From Bradyrhizobium embrapense (GTDB lineage Bacteria; Pseudomonadota; Alphaproteobacteria; Rhizobiales; Xanthobacteraceae), in the NCBI RefSeq assembly GCF_001189235.2, contig NZ_LFIP02000015.1, forward strand, positions 1-64,000: 64,000 bases of DNA, written 5' to 3'. Below, piece after piece: positions 44,356 through 54,294 of the stretch. The notes beneath the pieces were generated by a model. It saw only the letters and a list, made by a program, of their open reading frames with translations. It made no database searches and had not been told where the DNA came from. Both the position numbers and the translations under genes were made by a program. The first letter of the stretch is position 1. The number at the start of each line of letters is the position of its first letter.

Positions 44356-44826
44356 ATGACCGGAGAGACGGCCCTTCCGATCGCCGATTCGACGACCACT
44401 CGATCGATCTTCGACTGGCTCGAACGGTTCGCCGCCTGCGTCAGGGCGGTCGACTATGCGGCGGCCCGACCGTTCTGGCATTCGGACATCATCTCGTTCG
44501 GCACCTATCAGGAACTGATCCACGGCCGCACCCGCTGGACCGAGATGCAATGGGACAATGTCTGGCCCCGCACCGCGGATTTCGCCTTCGATCTCGAACA
44601 TACGAAAGTGCTGGTCAGCGCCGACGGCGGCATGGCGACGGTGATCACGCCGTGGACGAGCACCGGCTTCCATGCGGACGGCAGCCGCTTCGATCGTCCG
44701 GGGCGGGCGACGATCATTCTCGCGCGTCAGGCCGACGGGCGCTGGCTCGGCATCCATTCCCACATGTCGCTGCGCCGCGGCGTGCCGCAGGACAGCCACG
44801 GCAACCGGCCCGTCAAGGCCCGCTGA
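44356..44826 (+). CDS. SnoaL-like/NTF2-type protein
   Basis: A 156-residue protein of the nuclear transport factor 2 fold, DUF4440-like. DWLERFAACVRAVDYAAARP and FAFDLEHTKVLVSADGGMAT, with ATIILARQADGRWLGIHSHM, match the family. There are no certain active-site residues. ATG 44356 is inside a longer open frame, which is rejected because its upstream part is the previous gene in another frame. Confidence 0.75.
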   Translation: MTGETALPIADSTTTRSIFDWLERFAACVRAVDYAAARPFWHSDIISFGTYQELIHGRTRWTEMQWDNVWPRTADFAFDLEHTKVLVSADGGMATVITPWTSTGFHADGSRFDRPGRATIILARQADGRWLGIHSHMSLRRGVPQDSHGNRPVKAR

Positions 44827-44841
44827 CATCGAGATGATGGA

Positions 44842-45126
44842 CTAGATGATTTGCCGGGTCCGCCGCGCGACACTGCGGCGCTCGTCGACATGCGGACCGT
44901 AGGCGCTCTGCGCGTCGGCCAATGACCCACGCCGCAGCCCGCAGGTCTGCGGCTCGTGCGCAGCGGTTGCGATCAGGTGGGCCACAAACGACGGATCGGC
45001 ATGCGCAAGGGGGATCTTGGGCGCCCAATGGGTGATCGCGGCCAGCGGCACCAGGGCCGTGCCGGTCGCCGGGGCCGTGTCGGTGAACTCACCGTTCAGG
45101 ACCTCTGATTGATCGAACTCGCGCAT
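44842..45126 (-). CDS. Small hypothetical protein
   Basis: A 94-residue protein, MREFDQSEVLNGEFTDTAPA at the start, with PLAHADPSFVAHLIATAAHE and a basic C-terminus (RRSVARRTRQII). It has no homologue I recognise. The ATG is preceded by GGTCGCAGGCG. It is convergent with the SnoaL-like gene, and coding looks plausible from its even composition, but it is short. Confidence 0.5.
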   Translation of the reverse strand: MREFDQSEVLNGEFTDTAPATGTALVPLAAITHWAPKIPLAHADPSFVAHLIATAAHEPQTCGLRRGSLADAQSAYGPHVDERRSVARRTRQII

Positions 45127-45345
45127 CGCCTGCGACCCGTTGGAGCGTCATCATTTGGGACGTTGCGTCCCGCTGCAACACCCTCATGGCAAGGGTCATG
45201 CCCGCCATCCCCAGTTCGTTCCGCGGCAGTCGAAAACGTGGTTTCCAGATTATTTATCAAGTTCTCCTAGCGTTGGATTCACCGGAACCACTATCTTGAG
45301 GGTGTGTAGAATCACCGGGTGCCGTCCCAAATCGAGACATAGTCG

Positions 45346-47037
45346 ATGCTCCCTGTCCCGCCAGCTGCCAGCATCCTCGACTCGCTCGGCCAAGCGACAT
45401 TCGCCTGGGACCTGGCGAACGATGCGATGGCCTGGAGTGACAATGCGGCGACGGTCTTCCCGGATATCCCCGTTGCCGCGCTCGCCAGCGGTGGCGAGCT
45501 CGCAAAGCTGATCGAGCCCTCGCGCTCCGTTCGCACGGATGCGCTCGGCCAGACCGGACCGGCGCGGGGCGGCGAGGGCGTTCCCTACCGGATCGAATAT
45601 GGCGTGCGGGCCGTCACCTCGGCGCCGGTAATCTGGATCGAGGAGATCGGCTGCTGGTTTCCCGGTGCCGACGGCAGGCCGGCGCGCGTGCAGGGCGTCG
45701 TCCGCATCAACAATGAACGGCACGCCCGCGACGAGCAGCTGTTGAAACTGTCGCGGCACGATCCGCTGACCAACGAGCTCAACCGGACTTATCTGATCGC
45801 CTCGCTCGCGGAGACCGTGGAGGAGTGCGCGCGCTTCCGCACCGCCTGCGCCTTCATGCTGATCGGCATCGATCATCTGGCGCGGGTCAACGACGCCTTC
45901 GGCTTCGACGTTGCGGACGCCGTCATCGCCGAGGTGGCGAAGCGGATTCGTGCCCGGCTGCGCAGCGGCGACATGCTCGGCCGCTTCTCCGGCAACAAGT
46001 TCGGCCTGATCCTGCGCAATTGCACCGTCGACGACACCAACGTCGCCGCCGAGCGCTTCCTCGCCGCGGTGCGCGACGAAGTGGTGCCGACCAGGTCCGG
46101 TCCGGTGTCGGTGACCGCATCGATCGGCGCCGTCACCATCCCGCGCCATGCGAAGTCGGCGGAGGAGGCGGTCAATCGCGCCCAGGAGACGCTGGACGCC
46201 GCCAAGAGCCGCCGCGCCGGGTCGTTCGCGCTGTGGAAGCCGAATGTCGAGCGCGACGCGCAGCGCCGCGTCAACATCCGCGTCACCGACGAGATCGTCA
46301 CCGCGCTGAACGAGCGCCGCATCGTGATCGGCTTCGAGCCGGTGGTCGATGCGCGCTCGCGGCAGCCTTCGTTCTACGAGTGCCTGGTCCGCATGGAGCA
46401 GGACGACGGCCGCGCGCTGCTCGCGCCCGACATCGTGCCGGTCGCCGAGCGGCTCGGCCTGATCCGGCTGGTCGATCACCGCGTGCTGGAGCTTGCGATC
46501 GCCGAACTCGCCGCGGCGCCGGGCGTGCAGCTCAGCCTCAACATCTCGCCGGACACCACGATGGATCCGGACTGGTGGGCCACCATCGAATCGCTGATGC
46601 GCGCGCATCCGGGCGTCGGCGAGCGGCTGATCGTCGAGATCACCGAGACCGTCGCGATCCAGGATATCGACGACGTCCGCGGCTTCGTCACGCGGCTGAA
46701 AAATTTCGGCAGCCGGATCGCGATCGACGATTTCGGCGCCGGCTACACCTCGTTCCGCAATCTGCGCAAGCTCGGCGTCGATATCGTCAAGATCGACGGC
46801 GCCTTCGTGCAGAACATCGTGCGTTCGGCCGACGACCGCGCCTTCGTGCAGACGCTGATCGATCTCGCACGGCGGCTCGAGATCAAGACTGTCGCCGAAT
46901 GGGTGCAGGACGAGGAAGCCGCCGCGATGCTGCGCGAATGGGGCTGCGACTTCATCCAGGGGCGCCTGATCGGCCTCGCCTCGCCCGACCGGCCGTGGAA
47001 CGAAGCCGCGGAGAAGCCGGTACCGGCCGCGGGCTGA
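45346..47037 (+). CDS. Degenerate GGDEF plus EAL domain protein (probable c-di-GMP phosphodiesterase)
   Basis: A 563-residue cytoplasmic signalling protein. A PAS-like sensor (about 10-120) is followed by a GGDEF domain starting HDPLTNELNRTYLIASL, with the signature changed from GGDEF to SGNKF (215-219), so it should not make c-di-GMP. The EAL domain (about 313-550) has ECL in place of EAL with the glutamate kept (YECLVRME), LSLNIS, IVEITETVAI and AIDDFGAGYTSF, the acidic residues expected for hydrolysis. The N-terminal domain could sense a small molecule. It has no partner gene. Confidence 0.87.
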   Translation: MLPVPPAASILDSLGQATFAWDLANDAMAWSDNAATVFPDIPVAALASGGELAKLIEPSRSVRTDALGQTGPARGGEGVPYRIEYGVRAVTSAPVIWIEEIGCWFPGADGRPARVQGVVRINNERHARDEQLLKLSRHDPLTNELNRTYLIASLAETVEECARFRTACAFMLIGIDHLARVNDAFGFDVADAVIAEVAKRIRARLRSGDMLGRFSGNKFGLILRNCTVDDTNVAAERFLAAVRDEVVPTRSGPVSVTASIGAVTIPRHAKSAEEAVNRAQETLDAAKSRRAGSFALWKPNVERDAQRRVNIRVTDEIVTALNERRIVIGFEPVVDARSRQPSFYECLVRMEQDDGRALLAPDIVPVAERLGLIRLVDHRVLELAIAELAAAPGVQLSLNISPDTTMDPDWWATIESLMRAHPGVGERLIVEITETVAIQDIDDVRGFVTRLKNFGSRIAIDDFGAGYTSFRNLRKLGVDIVKIDGAFVQNIVRSADDRAFVQTLIDLARRLEIKTVAEWVQDEEAAAMLREWGCDFIQGRLIGLASPDRPWNEAAEKPVPAAG

Positions 47038-47170
47038 AGCGGCAGGCCGCAGCATCCGCCGTCATAGCTGGTCCGCGGCGCGTCACATTGACCGCAGGCT
47101 CCGCACCCCATATCCGCCGCCGCAGGTGCGCACGAGTTGCGCCGCTGGGCTGTCCGGAGAGCAGGCGGAT

Positions 47171-48076
47171 ATGGACTGGAACGACTTTCGGCTGATCCTG
47201 GCGATCAGCCGGACCGGCTCGCTGAAGGGCGCTGCCAAGGAGCTCGGCAACGACCACTCCACGATCTTTCGCTGGCTCAACGCGCTGGAGGCGAAGTTCG
47301 AGGTCCAGCTGTTCGAGCGCAACGGCGGCGCCTATGTGCCGACCGACGCGGGAGACCGTATGCTGCTCGCCGCCGAGCGCATGGAGGCGGAGGCCCTGGC
47401 GCTCGACCGCGACATCACCGGCCGGGATTCCCGTCTGTCCGGAAACCTGCGCATCACCTGCTCGGAATCCCTGGCCTACCGCATCCTCAACGACCTGCTC
47501 GCCGAGTTCAGGGCAAGGCATCAGGGGATCACGGTCGAGCTGCTCGTCGACAACCGGCAGCTCGACCTGCTGCGGCGGGAGGCCGACATCGCCATCCGCG
47601 CGACGCGCCCGGCGGAGGGCGACCTGTTCGGGCGGCAGATCGCCGAGACGGCGTGGGCGCTTTACGCGAGCCCGCGCTATCTGGCCGGCCACGGCGGGCT
47701 CAGCGCTGCGCCGTTCGCGGGACATCGTTTTGTCGGCTGGGACAGTTCGGCAGTCGCGGCCGCGGCGAGCTGGCTCACCGAAACGGTGCCGAACGATCAG
47801 ATCGTCTACCGGTCGAGCAGCCTGATCAACCAGATGATGGCGGTGAAGGCCGGCATCGGCATGGCGTTGCTGCCCTGCTATCTCGGCGATCCCGAGACCG
47901 ATATCGAGAGCGTGTCGATGCCGGAAGCGGCGCTGACGCGCGAACTCTGGCTGATCACCCATCGCGACCTGCGCAACACTGCGCGCGTCCGCGCCTTCTT
48001 CGACGTCGTGGGGCAGGGGCTGACGGCCCGCCGCCACCTGCTCGAAGGACGCTCGCGCTATCGGCCTGCGCTCTAG
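47171..48076 (+). CDS. LysR-family transcriptional regulator
   Basis: A 301-residue regulator. The winged helix is in MDWNDFRLILAISRTGSLKG and AKELGNDHSTIFRWLNALEA; the effector domain follows. It was started at MDWNDF because the upstream open frame has no ribosome site. HST in the recognition helix (GNDHSTIFRWL) resembles the AaeR-like clade without typical VSxxI. It converges on the GST gene, whose stop overlaps its own by two bases (CTAG). Confidence 0.9.
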   Translation: MDWNDFRLILAISRTGSLKGAAKELGNDHSTIFRWLNALEAKFEVQLFERNGGAYVPTDAGDRMLLAAERMEAEALALDRDITGRDSRLSGNLRITCSESLAYRILNDLLAEFRARHQGITVELLVDNRQLDLLRREADIAIRATRPAEGDLFGRQIAETAWALYASPRYLAGHGGLSAAPFAGHRFVGWDSSAVAAAASWLTETVPNDQIVYRSSSLINQMMAVKAGIGMALLPCYLGDPETDIESVSMPEAALTRELWLITHRDLRNTARVRAFFDVVGQGLTARRHLLEGRSRYRPAL

Positions 48077-48732
48077 CGAGCCTCGCCTGACGCCTTGTAG
48101 CCGGGTTGCCGAAACGGATGCGCATCGGCGAAGGCCGGCAGCGCAAAGCATCGTTTCGCCAGCGCCGCCACCTCGGGAAACGTCGCAAGGTCCATGCGAT
48201 AGACGTCGGCCAGCGCGACCTGGCCGGCAATGCTGATGTCGGCGATTGTCGGCGTCGTTCCCAACGCGAAGGGGGCGGGCGGACGTCGCGCCAGCAGGCG
48301 CTCGTAGGTCGAGAGCCCGTCGGTGGTCCAATGCCTGCACCAGGACTCGATGGCGGCCTTGTCGGCGCCGAGCGCCTGACCGAGATATTTGCGGACGCGC
48401 GGGACGGTCAGCGGATGCGCGTCGGCGGCCAGCACCATCGCCAGCGACCGCGCATGCGCCCGCTCGCGCGGATCGGCCGGCAGCAGGCGCGGCTCCGGAT
48501 GGACCTCGTCGAGATATTCGATGATCGCTGCCGATTGTGAGATCCGATGACCGTCGTGAACCAACGTCGGGACGGCGTGTCCCGGGTTCACTTCCGCGAA
48601 GCCCGGGTCGAACTGGCGTCCGGAGAGAATGTCGATGTCGATTTCCTCGAACGCGAGATTCTTCAGCGCCAGCGCGACCCGGACGCGGAATGCCGCATTG
48701 GAGCGCCAGAAGCCGTAAAGCTGGATGGTCAT
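48073..48732 (-). CDS. Glutathione S-transferase, zeta-like
   Basis: A 219-residue GST. The N-terminal thioredoxin fold has YGFWRSNAAFRVRVALALKN, close to the zeta-class/maleylacetoacetate isomerase motif, with NPGHAVPTLVHDG and SAAIIEYLDEVHPE for glutathione binding. It may isomerise maleylacetoacetate or detoxify an electrophile. An inverted repeat at 48736-48759 is immediately upstream. Regulation by the convergent LysR gene is possible but not shown. Confidence 0.88.
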   Translation of the reverse strand: MTIQLYGFWRSNAAFRVRVALALKNLAFEEIDIDILSGRQFDPGFAEVNPGHAVPTLVHDGHRISQSAAIIEYLDEVHPEPRLLPADPRERAHARSLAMVLAADAHPLTVPRVRKYLGQALGADKAAIESWCRHWTTDGLSTYERLLARRPPAPFALGTTPTIADISIAGQVALADVYRMDLATFPEVAALAKRCFALPAFADAHPFRQPGYKASGEAR

Positions 48733-48735
48733 TCG

Positions 48736-48759
48736 GATTGCCTTCTATCGTAGGCAATC
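48736..48759. promoter_or_regulatory. Inverted repeat at the GST start
   Basis: GATTGCCT and AGGCAATC are perfect 8-bp arms with eight bases between them, four bases upstream of the GST ATG. It overlaps the ribosome site GAAGGC, so it could act as an operator or a translational hairpin. Confidence 0.4.
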
Positions 48760-48904
48760 TCTCTAGCGTGCGATGCGCAGTGCGTCGCAGGTGATGCGAT
48801 TGCTGCGCGGCAATCCGGGCTTGCGGGGCTGCAAGCTGCGTTGAGGAATCGTGCAGGCTTGCGGATCGCCCTGGGCGAGTCAGGCGATACCGGCGCCGAA
48901 GAAC

Positions 48905-49495
48905 CTACTCGTCCTTCTTCGCCGGCTGCGACATGCGCTCGAGGCGTTCCTGCATGTCCTTCATCTGGCGGCGCAGGTCATCGATGTTGCCGTCGTCAGG
49001 TGTCGGCTCCGGCACCTTCTCGGTCTCGGTGCCGCCGCGCTGCGGCACGAACGGCTTGAACATCGAGAAGGTCTGCTGGAACAGCTCCATGTTGCGGCGG
49101 ACCTGCTCTTCCAGGGGAGCAAACGGCGTACCGCTCAGGGCGCCCGCGATCTGCTTGCGGAATTTCTCCTGTTCCTTGGTCAGCGTCTCGATCGACTGTT
49201 CGAGATATTTCGGCACCACCATCTGCATGCTGTCGCCGTAGAAGCGGATCAGCTGCCGCAGGAAGGTGGTCGGCAGCAGGTTCTGCCCGGCCTTGTTTTC
49301 CTGCTCGAAGATGATCTGCGCGAGCACGGAGCGGGTGATGTCGTCGCCGGTCTTCGCGTCATAGACGAGGAAATCCTCGCCTTCCTTCACCATCGCCGCG
49401 AGATCCTCGAGCGTCACATAGGTGCTCGTACCGGTATTATAGAGCCGCCGGTTCGCGTATTTCTTGATCGTGGTCGGTTGTTCAGATTTTGCCAT
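48905..49495 (-). CDS. phaR: Polyhydroxyalkanoate synthesis repressor
   Basis: DNA-binding regulator that senses PHA granules and represses phasin and related genes. The 196-residue protein starts IKKYANRRLYNTGTSTYVTL, the hallmark of the PHB accumulation regulatory domain, with a second PHB region at DDITRSVLAQIIFEQENKAG. The last 100 residues are helical (MFKPFVPQRGG and RRQMKDMQERLERMSQ). It is divergent from phaA with a 313-bp gap. Confidence 0.95.
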   Translation of the reverse strand: MAKSEQPTTIKKYANRRLYNTGTSTYVTLEDLAAMVKEGEDFLVYDAKTGDDITRSVLAQIIFEQENKAGQNLLPTTFLRQLIRFYGDSMQMVVPKYLEQSIETLTKEQEKFRKQIAGALSGTPFAPLEEQVRRNMELFQQTFSMFKPFVPQRGGTETEKVPEPTPDDGNIDDLRRQMKDMQERLERMSQPAKKDE

Positions 49496-49808
49496 GGGCT
49501 CTCACTTCAACACCGAAGAACCTGGAACCCGACGGCATCGCCGCAGGGCTAAATGCAACGCATCGCAGCAAAGGTAAGCATTTTCAAAGCGGTTCGGCTA
49601 CAGTTTTGTGCTTTGCGGTTAATTCCAAAGCATAGGATTTGCTCAGGAATGTGCCAAGAGCGTCATTTTGAGTGCGCCGCGGCGCGATTTGCGCGACAGT
49701 CTGATTGACATGCCTCAATGAGATTTACAGGATAGTCATTAAGAGACAGGCCCGCCAAACCGGCCGACCGCCGTCGAGAAACCCAGCTACAACCCATAGG
49801 AGATGTCC
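49496..49808. other. Gene-free interval of 313 bp between phaR and phaA
   Basis: It should hold both promoters. TTGACA is at 49705-49710, about 100 bases before phaA; no good -10 box follows at 17 bases. AT content is higher than in neighbouring genes. A possible PhaR site could include the CGCAGCAAAG at 49563 and GCTTTGCGG at 49610, facing each other. That is speculative. Confidence 0.55.
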
Positions 49809-50987
<1,179 letters not shown>

Positions 50988-51058
50988 ACAAGAGGCAGCG
51001 AGGTCGGTTAGGTGATGAAAAGATCATCTGTCAACCGCGGCGCGAGCTGATAGAAAAG

Positions 51059-51085
51059 ATGCCCGGCTTTGCGCCGGGCATTTTT
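51059..51085 (+). terminator. Rho-independent terminator after phaA
   Basis: ATGCCCGGC and GCCGGGCAT form a 9-bp stem with a five-base loop, then TTTTTG. Almost the same hairpin follows phaB. Confidence 0.85.
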
Positions 51086-51090
51086 GTTTC

Positions 51091-51224
51091 GAGAGCATGA
51101 TCCGGAAAACCGTGAAAGCGGTTTTCCCTCGCGACAAACGCGGAGCGCGTTTGTGCGGAGATCCTGCTCAAAATGAAGGGAGCTAAAGCGCGATGACGAT
51201 TGAGCCTAATCCCATCGCGCTTTG
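51091..51224. repeat. Dispersed repeat family G, copy 1, with the attached AAAGCGCGATG inverted repeat
   Basis: GAGAGCATGATCCGGAAAAC leads into GTGAAAGCGGTTTTCCCTCG and CAAACGCGGAGCGCG motifs. At the right end, AAAGCGCGATG (51185-51195) and CATCGCGCTTT (51213-51223) are perfect 11-bp arms 17 bases apart. It lies between phaA and phaB. A shorter copy is at 54295-54372. Confidence 0.75.
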
Positions 51225-51285
51225 TTGAGTGAGTGCGTAGGCCGGAGTGATCCGGTTATAAAAGACGGCCAAGGAGGAGACGGAC

Positions 51286-52011
51286 ATGGCACGTGTTGCA
51301 TTGGTGACGGGCGGGACGCGGGGCATAGGAGCTGCGATCAGCAAGGCGCTGAAAGCGGCGGGCTACAAGGTGGCGGCAAGCTACGCCGGCAATGACGCCG
51401 CGGCGGAGAAGTTCAAGGCGGAAACCGGCATTCCCGTCTACAAGTGGGACGTCGCCTCGTTCGACGCCTGCGCGGCCGGCGTGAAGCAGGTCGAGGCCGA
51501 TCTCGGCCCGGTCGATGTGCTGGTCAACAATGCCGGCATCACCAAGGACACCGCATTCCACAAGATGACGGTCGAGCAGTGGAATGCCGTCATCAATACC
51601 AACCTCGGCTCGCTGTTCAACATGACGCGCCAGGTGATCGAGGGCATGCGCGCCCGCAAGTTCGGCCGCGTCATCTCGATCTCCTCGATCAACGGCCAGA
51701 AGGGCCAGTTCGGTCAGGTCAACTACTCGGCGGCAAAGGCCGGCGATATCGGCTTCACCAAGGCGCTCGCGCTGGAGAACGCGAAGGGCGGCATCACCGT
51801 CAACGTGATCTGCCCGGGCTACATCAACACCGAAATGGTGCAGGCGGTGCCGAAGGACGTGCTCGAGAAGAACGTGATCCCGCAGATCCCGGTCGCCCGG
51901 CTCGGCGAGCCGGAAGAGATCGCGCGCGCGGTGGTGTTCCTCGCGGCCGACGATGCCGGCTTCATCACCGGCTCGACCTTGACCGTGAACGGCGGCCAGT
52001 ATCACGCCTGA
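51286..52011 (+). CDS. phaB: Acetoacetyl-CoA reductase
   Basis: NADPH-dependent reduction of acetoacetyl-CoA to (R)-3-hydroxybutyryl-CoA for PHB. The 241-residue short-chain dehydrogenase has TGGTRGIGAAISKALKAAG and the catalytic YSAAKAG (Y and K), with NNAGITKDTAFHKM. AAGGAGGAGACGGAC is a strong ribosome site. It follows phaA after 298 bases with a terminator and a repeat, so the two genes may be expressed from separate promoters; TATAAA at 51257 may be its -10 box. Confidence 0.95.
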   Translation: MARVALVTGGTRGIGAAISKALKAAGYKVAASYAGNDAAAEKFKAETGIPVYKWDVASFDACAAGVKQVEADLGPVDVLVNNAGITKDTAFHKMTVEQWNAVINTNLGSLFNMTRQVIEGMRARKFGRVISISSINGQKGQFGQVNYSAAKAGDIGFTKALALENAKGGITVNVICPGYINTEMVQAVPKDVLEKNVIPQIPVARLGEPEEIARAVVFLAADDAGFITGSTLTVNGGQYHA

Positions 52012-52056
52012 CGCAAGAAGCGTCGTCGCGTCGCGGCTGCCATCAATCAAGTCGTC

Positions 52057-52082
52057 ATGCCCGGCCTTGTGCCGGGCATTTT
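52057..52082 (+). terminator. Rho-independent terminator after phaB
   Basis: ATGCCCGGC and GCCGGGCAT form a 9-bp stem around CTTGT, then TTTT. The stem is the same as that of the terminator after phaA. Confidence 0.8.
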
Positions 52083-52148
52083 CGTCGCTACAACCTCGGG
52101 GCGCCAAGCGAGGATGTGGCCGGCGCGGCCGCGACGGAATGAATTGAA

Positions 52149-53015
52149 ATGACGACCCGAACTGCAACCCTTGTCGGACTGACCGCCATCCTGATGTGGT
52201 CGCTGCTGTCGGTCATGACGGTTGCGACCGGGACGATCCCGGCGTTCCAGCTCGCCGCCATGACGTTTGCGATCGGGGCTGCGGTCGCGTTCGCAAGCTT
52301 CCTGCTGCGGCCGGCCGCCTTCGGCGCATTGAAGCAGCCGCTGGTCGCCTGGGTCGTCGGCGTCGGCGGCCTGTTCGGCTATCACGCGCTGTATTTCCTG
52401 GCGTTGCGTTTCGCGCCGCCGGCCGAGGCCGGCCTGCTCAATTATCTCTGGCCGCTGTTGATCGTGCTGTTCTCGTCGCTCTTGCCGGGCGAGCGGCTGG
52501 CGATCCATCACATCGTCGGCGCGCTGCTCGGCCTTGCCGGCACCGTTTTGCTGTTCGCCGGCAACACCGGCAGCTTCACGGCTGCGCAGATCCCGGGCTT
52601 CGCGGCGGCCTTCGTCGCGGCGTTCGTCTGGGCCGCCTATTCGGTGATGTCGCGCCGGCTCAAGGCGGTGCCGACCGACGCGGTGGCGGGTTTCTGCCTG
52701 GCGACAGCCGTGCTTGCCGCGCTGGTGCACATGATGGTGGAGAGCACGGTGTGGCCCGCGACGCCGCTGCAATGGCTGGCCGTCGCAGCCCTCGGCATCG
52801 GTCCGGTGGGGGCTGCGTTCTTCGCCTGGGACATCGGCATGAAGCGCGGCGACATCCGCGTGCTCGGCGCCGCCTCCTACGCCACGCCGCTGCTGTCGAC
52901 CGCGTTCCTGATTGCAGCGGGTTTTGCCAAGCCGAGCGCCAACATTGCCATCGCCGCGATCCTGATCGCCGGCGGCGGGCTGATTGCGGCCAAGGACATG
53001 GTGTTGAAGCGCTGA
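52149..53015 (+). CDS. EamA/DMT-family transporter (YddG-like)
   Basis: A 288-residue exporter with ten hydrophobic segments. TAILMWSLLSVMTVATGTIP and HALYFLALRFAPPAEAGLLN, followed by YLWPLLIVLFSSLLPGERL, match the YddG/aromatic amino acid exporter group. PGFAAAFVAAFVWAAYSVMS starts the second repeat. Its substrate is not certain. Confidence 0.86.
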   Translation: MTTRTATLVGLTAILMWSLLSVMTVATGTIPAFQLAAMTFAIGAAVAFASFLLRPAAFGALKQPLVAWVVGVGGLFGYHALYFLALRFAPPAEAGLLNYLWPLLIVLFSSLLPGERLAIHHIVGALLGLAGTVLLFAGNTGSFTAAQIPGFAAAFVAAFVWAAYSVMSRRLKAVPTDAVAGFCLATAVLAALVHMMVESTVWPATPLQWLAVAALGIGPVGAAFFAWDIGMKRGDIRVLGAASYATPLLSTAFLIAAGFAKPSANIAIAAILIAGGGLIAAKDMVLKR

Positions 53016-53027
53016 CGCCCTGTCCGT

Positions 53028-53060
53028 CGTCATTCCGGGCTCGCGCGACGCCGGAATGAC
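53028..53060. repeat. Dispersed repeat family C, degenerate short copy
   Basis: GTCATTCCGG and CCGGAATGAC face each other around 13 bases. It lies between the YddG-like gene and the cupin stop, and could serve as a bidirectional terminator. Confidence 0.7.
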
Positions 53061-53063
53061 GAA

Positions 53064-53498
53064 TCAGGCCGGTTCCCAGCCGCTCGGCGCCAGCTCGAAC
53101 TTCGCGAACTCGAATCCCGGCGCGACGGTGCAGCCGACCAGCGTCCAGTCGCCGCGGCTTTCCGCGGCCTGCCAGGCGCCTGCCGGCACGATCGCTTGCG
53201 GCTGCTCGCCATGCGCGACGTCAGGCCCGAGCGTGATCGCATGCGGCGGCGCGCCGTCCTGCGCGATCTTCAGCGTCAGCGGCGCACCGGCGTAATAGTG
53301 CCACATCTCGACCGCGTCGATGCGATGCCAGTGCGAGCGCTCGCCGCGCGCAAGCAGGAAGTAGATCGCGGTCGAATGCGCGCGTCCGCCGGCATCACCG
53401 CGTTCGTCGCGAAACGTCTCGCGATAATGCCCGCCTTCGGGGTGCGGCTTCAGCTCGAGCCGCGCGATGACGTCGGCAGCGGAGAGCTGTGATATCAC
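53064..53498 (-). CDS. Cupin-superfamily protein, DUF985 family
   Basis: A 144-residue protein with the double-stranded beta-helix. LELKPHPEGGHYRETF and HSTAIYFLLARGERSHWHR, with DAVEMWHYYAGAPLTLKI, are the DUF985 signatures. Its metal ligands would be in the SHWH and EMWH positions. The start is GTG 53498, which overlaps the gloB stop (GTGA), so it is translated with gloB. Confidence 0.85.
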   Translation of the reverse strand: MISQLSAADVIARLELKPHPEGGHYRETFRDERGDAGGRAHSTAIYFLLARGERSHWHRIDAVEMWHYYAGAPLTLKIAQDGAPPHAITLGPDVAHGEQPQAIVPAGAWQAAESRGDWTLVGCTVAPGFEFAKFELAPSGWEPA

Positions 53499-54262
53499 GA
53501 CTTGTTCTTGCGCTCGCGGAGTTCGCCGAACACCAGCGCCGGGTCGGCGCCCTTCATGTGCAGCTTGGCGGCGACCACGGGCTCGTCGGCGCGCAGGAAT
53601 ACGTTGGCCTTCTTCTCGTCGCCCAGCAGCACCGGAATCGTCGGCTTGTTCTCGGCGCGCAGTTTTGCGACTTGCTCGGCGCGGGCCTGCAAATGCGGAT
53701 TGTCGGCCTCGATGGTGAGCGCGAACTTCACGTTGGAGGCGGTGTATTCATGGCCGCAATAGAGCCGGAAATCGTCCGGCAGCGAACGCAGCTTCAGCAG
53801 CGAATCCCACATCATCGGATAGGTGCCTTCGAACACCCGGCCGCATCCGATCGAGAACAGCGTGTCGGCCGCGAACACCGCCTTCTCGCCGTCGAACACA
53901 TAGGAGATGTGGTCGAGCGTATGGCCAGGGGTCTCGACCACGCGGGCGAGCAGGCTGCCGACCTTGATGACGTCGGCATTGGCGGCGCGCAGATCGACAT
54001 TCGCGATCTTCGCCGATTTGTCATGTGGCGCCACGACGCGGCAGCCGTATTTCTGCTTCAGCTCGGCGACGCCGCCGACATGGTCGCCATGGTGATGGGT
54101 GATCAGGATGTCGGTCAGCGTCCAGCCCTCGCGCTCCAGCGCCTTGATGATCGGGCCGGCCTCCGGCGCGTCGATCGACGCCGTCGCCTTGGTGGCGGGA
54201 TCGTGGATCAGGTACCCGAAATTGTCGGTGAGGCAGCTGAAGGTGCGAATTTCGGCGGTCAT
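53495..54262 (-). CDS. gloB: Hydroxyacylglutathione hydrolase (glyoxalase II)
   Basis: Hydrolyses S-lactoylglutathione to lactate and glutathione, detoxifying methylglyoxal. The 255-residue metallo-beta-lactamase-fold protein has the binuclear site ITHHHGDHVGGVAEL and GHTLDHISY, then CGRVFEGTYPMMWDSL and the RLYCGHEYTASNVKFA glutathione region. The ATG at 54262 follows GGAGATATC. It is coupled to the cupin gene downstream and is divergent from the methyltransferase gene, a common alphaproteobacterial arrangement. Confidence 0.95.
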   Translation of the reverse strand: MTAEIRTFSCLTDNFGYLIHDPATKATASIDAPEAGPIIKALEREGWTLTDILITHHHGDHVGGVAELKQKYGCRVVAPHDKSAKIANVDLRAANADVIKVGSLLARVVETPGHTLDHISYVFDGEKAVFAADTLFSIGCGRVFEGTYPMMWDSLLKLRSLPDDFRLYCGHEYTASNVKFALTIEADNPHLQARAEQVAKLRAENKPTIPVLLGDEKKANVFLRADEPVVAAKLHMKGADPALVFGELRERKNKS

Positions 54263-54294
54263 GATATCTCCACGAACAAACGGGACGGACATTT

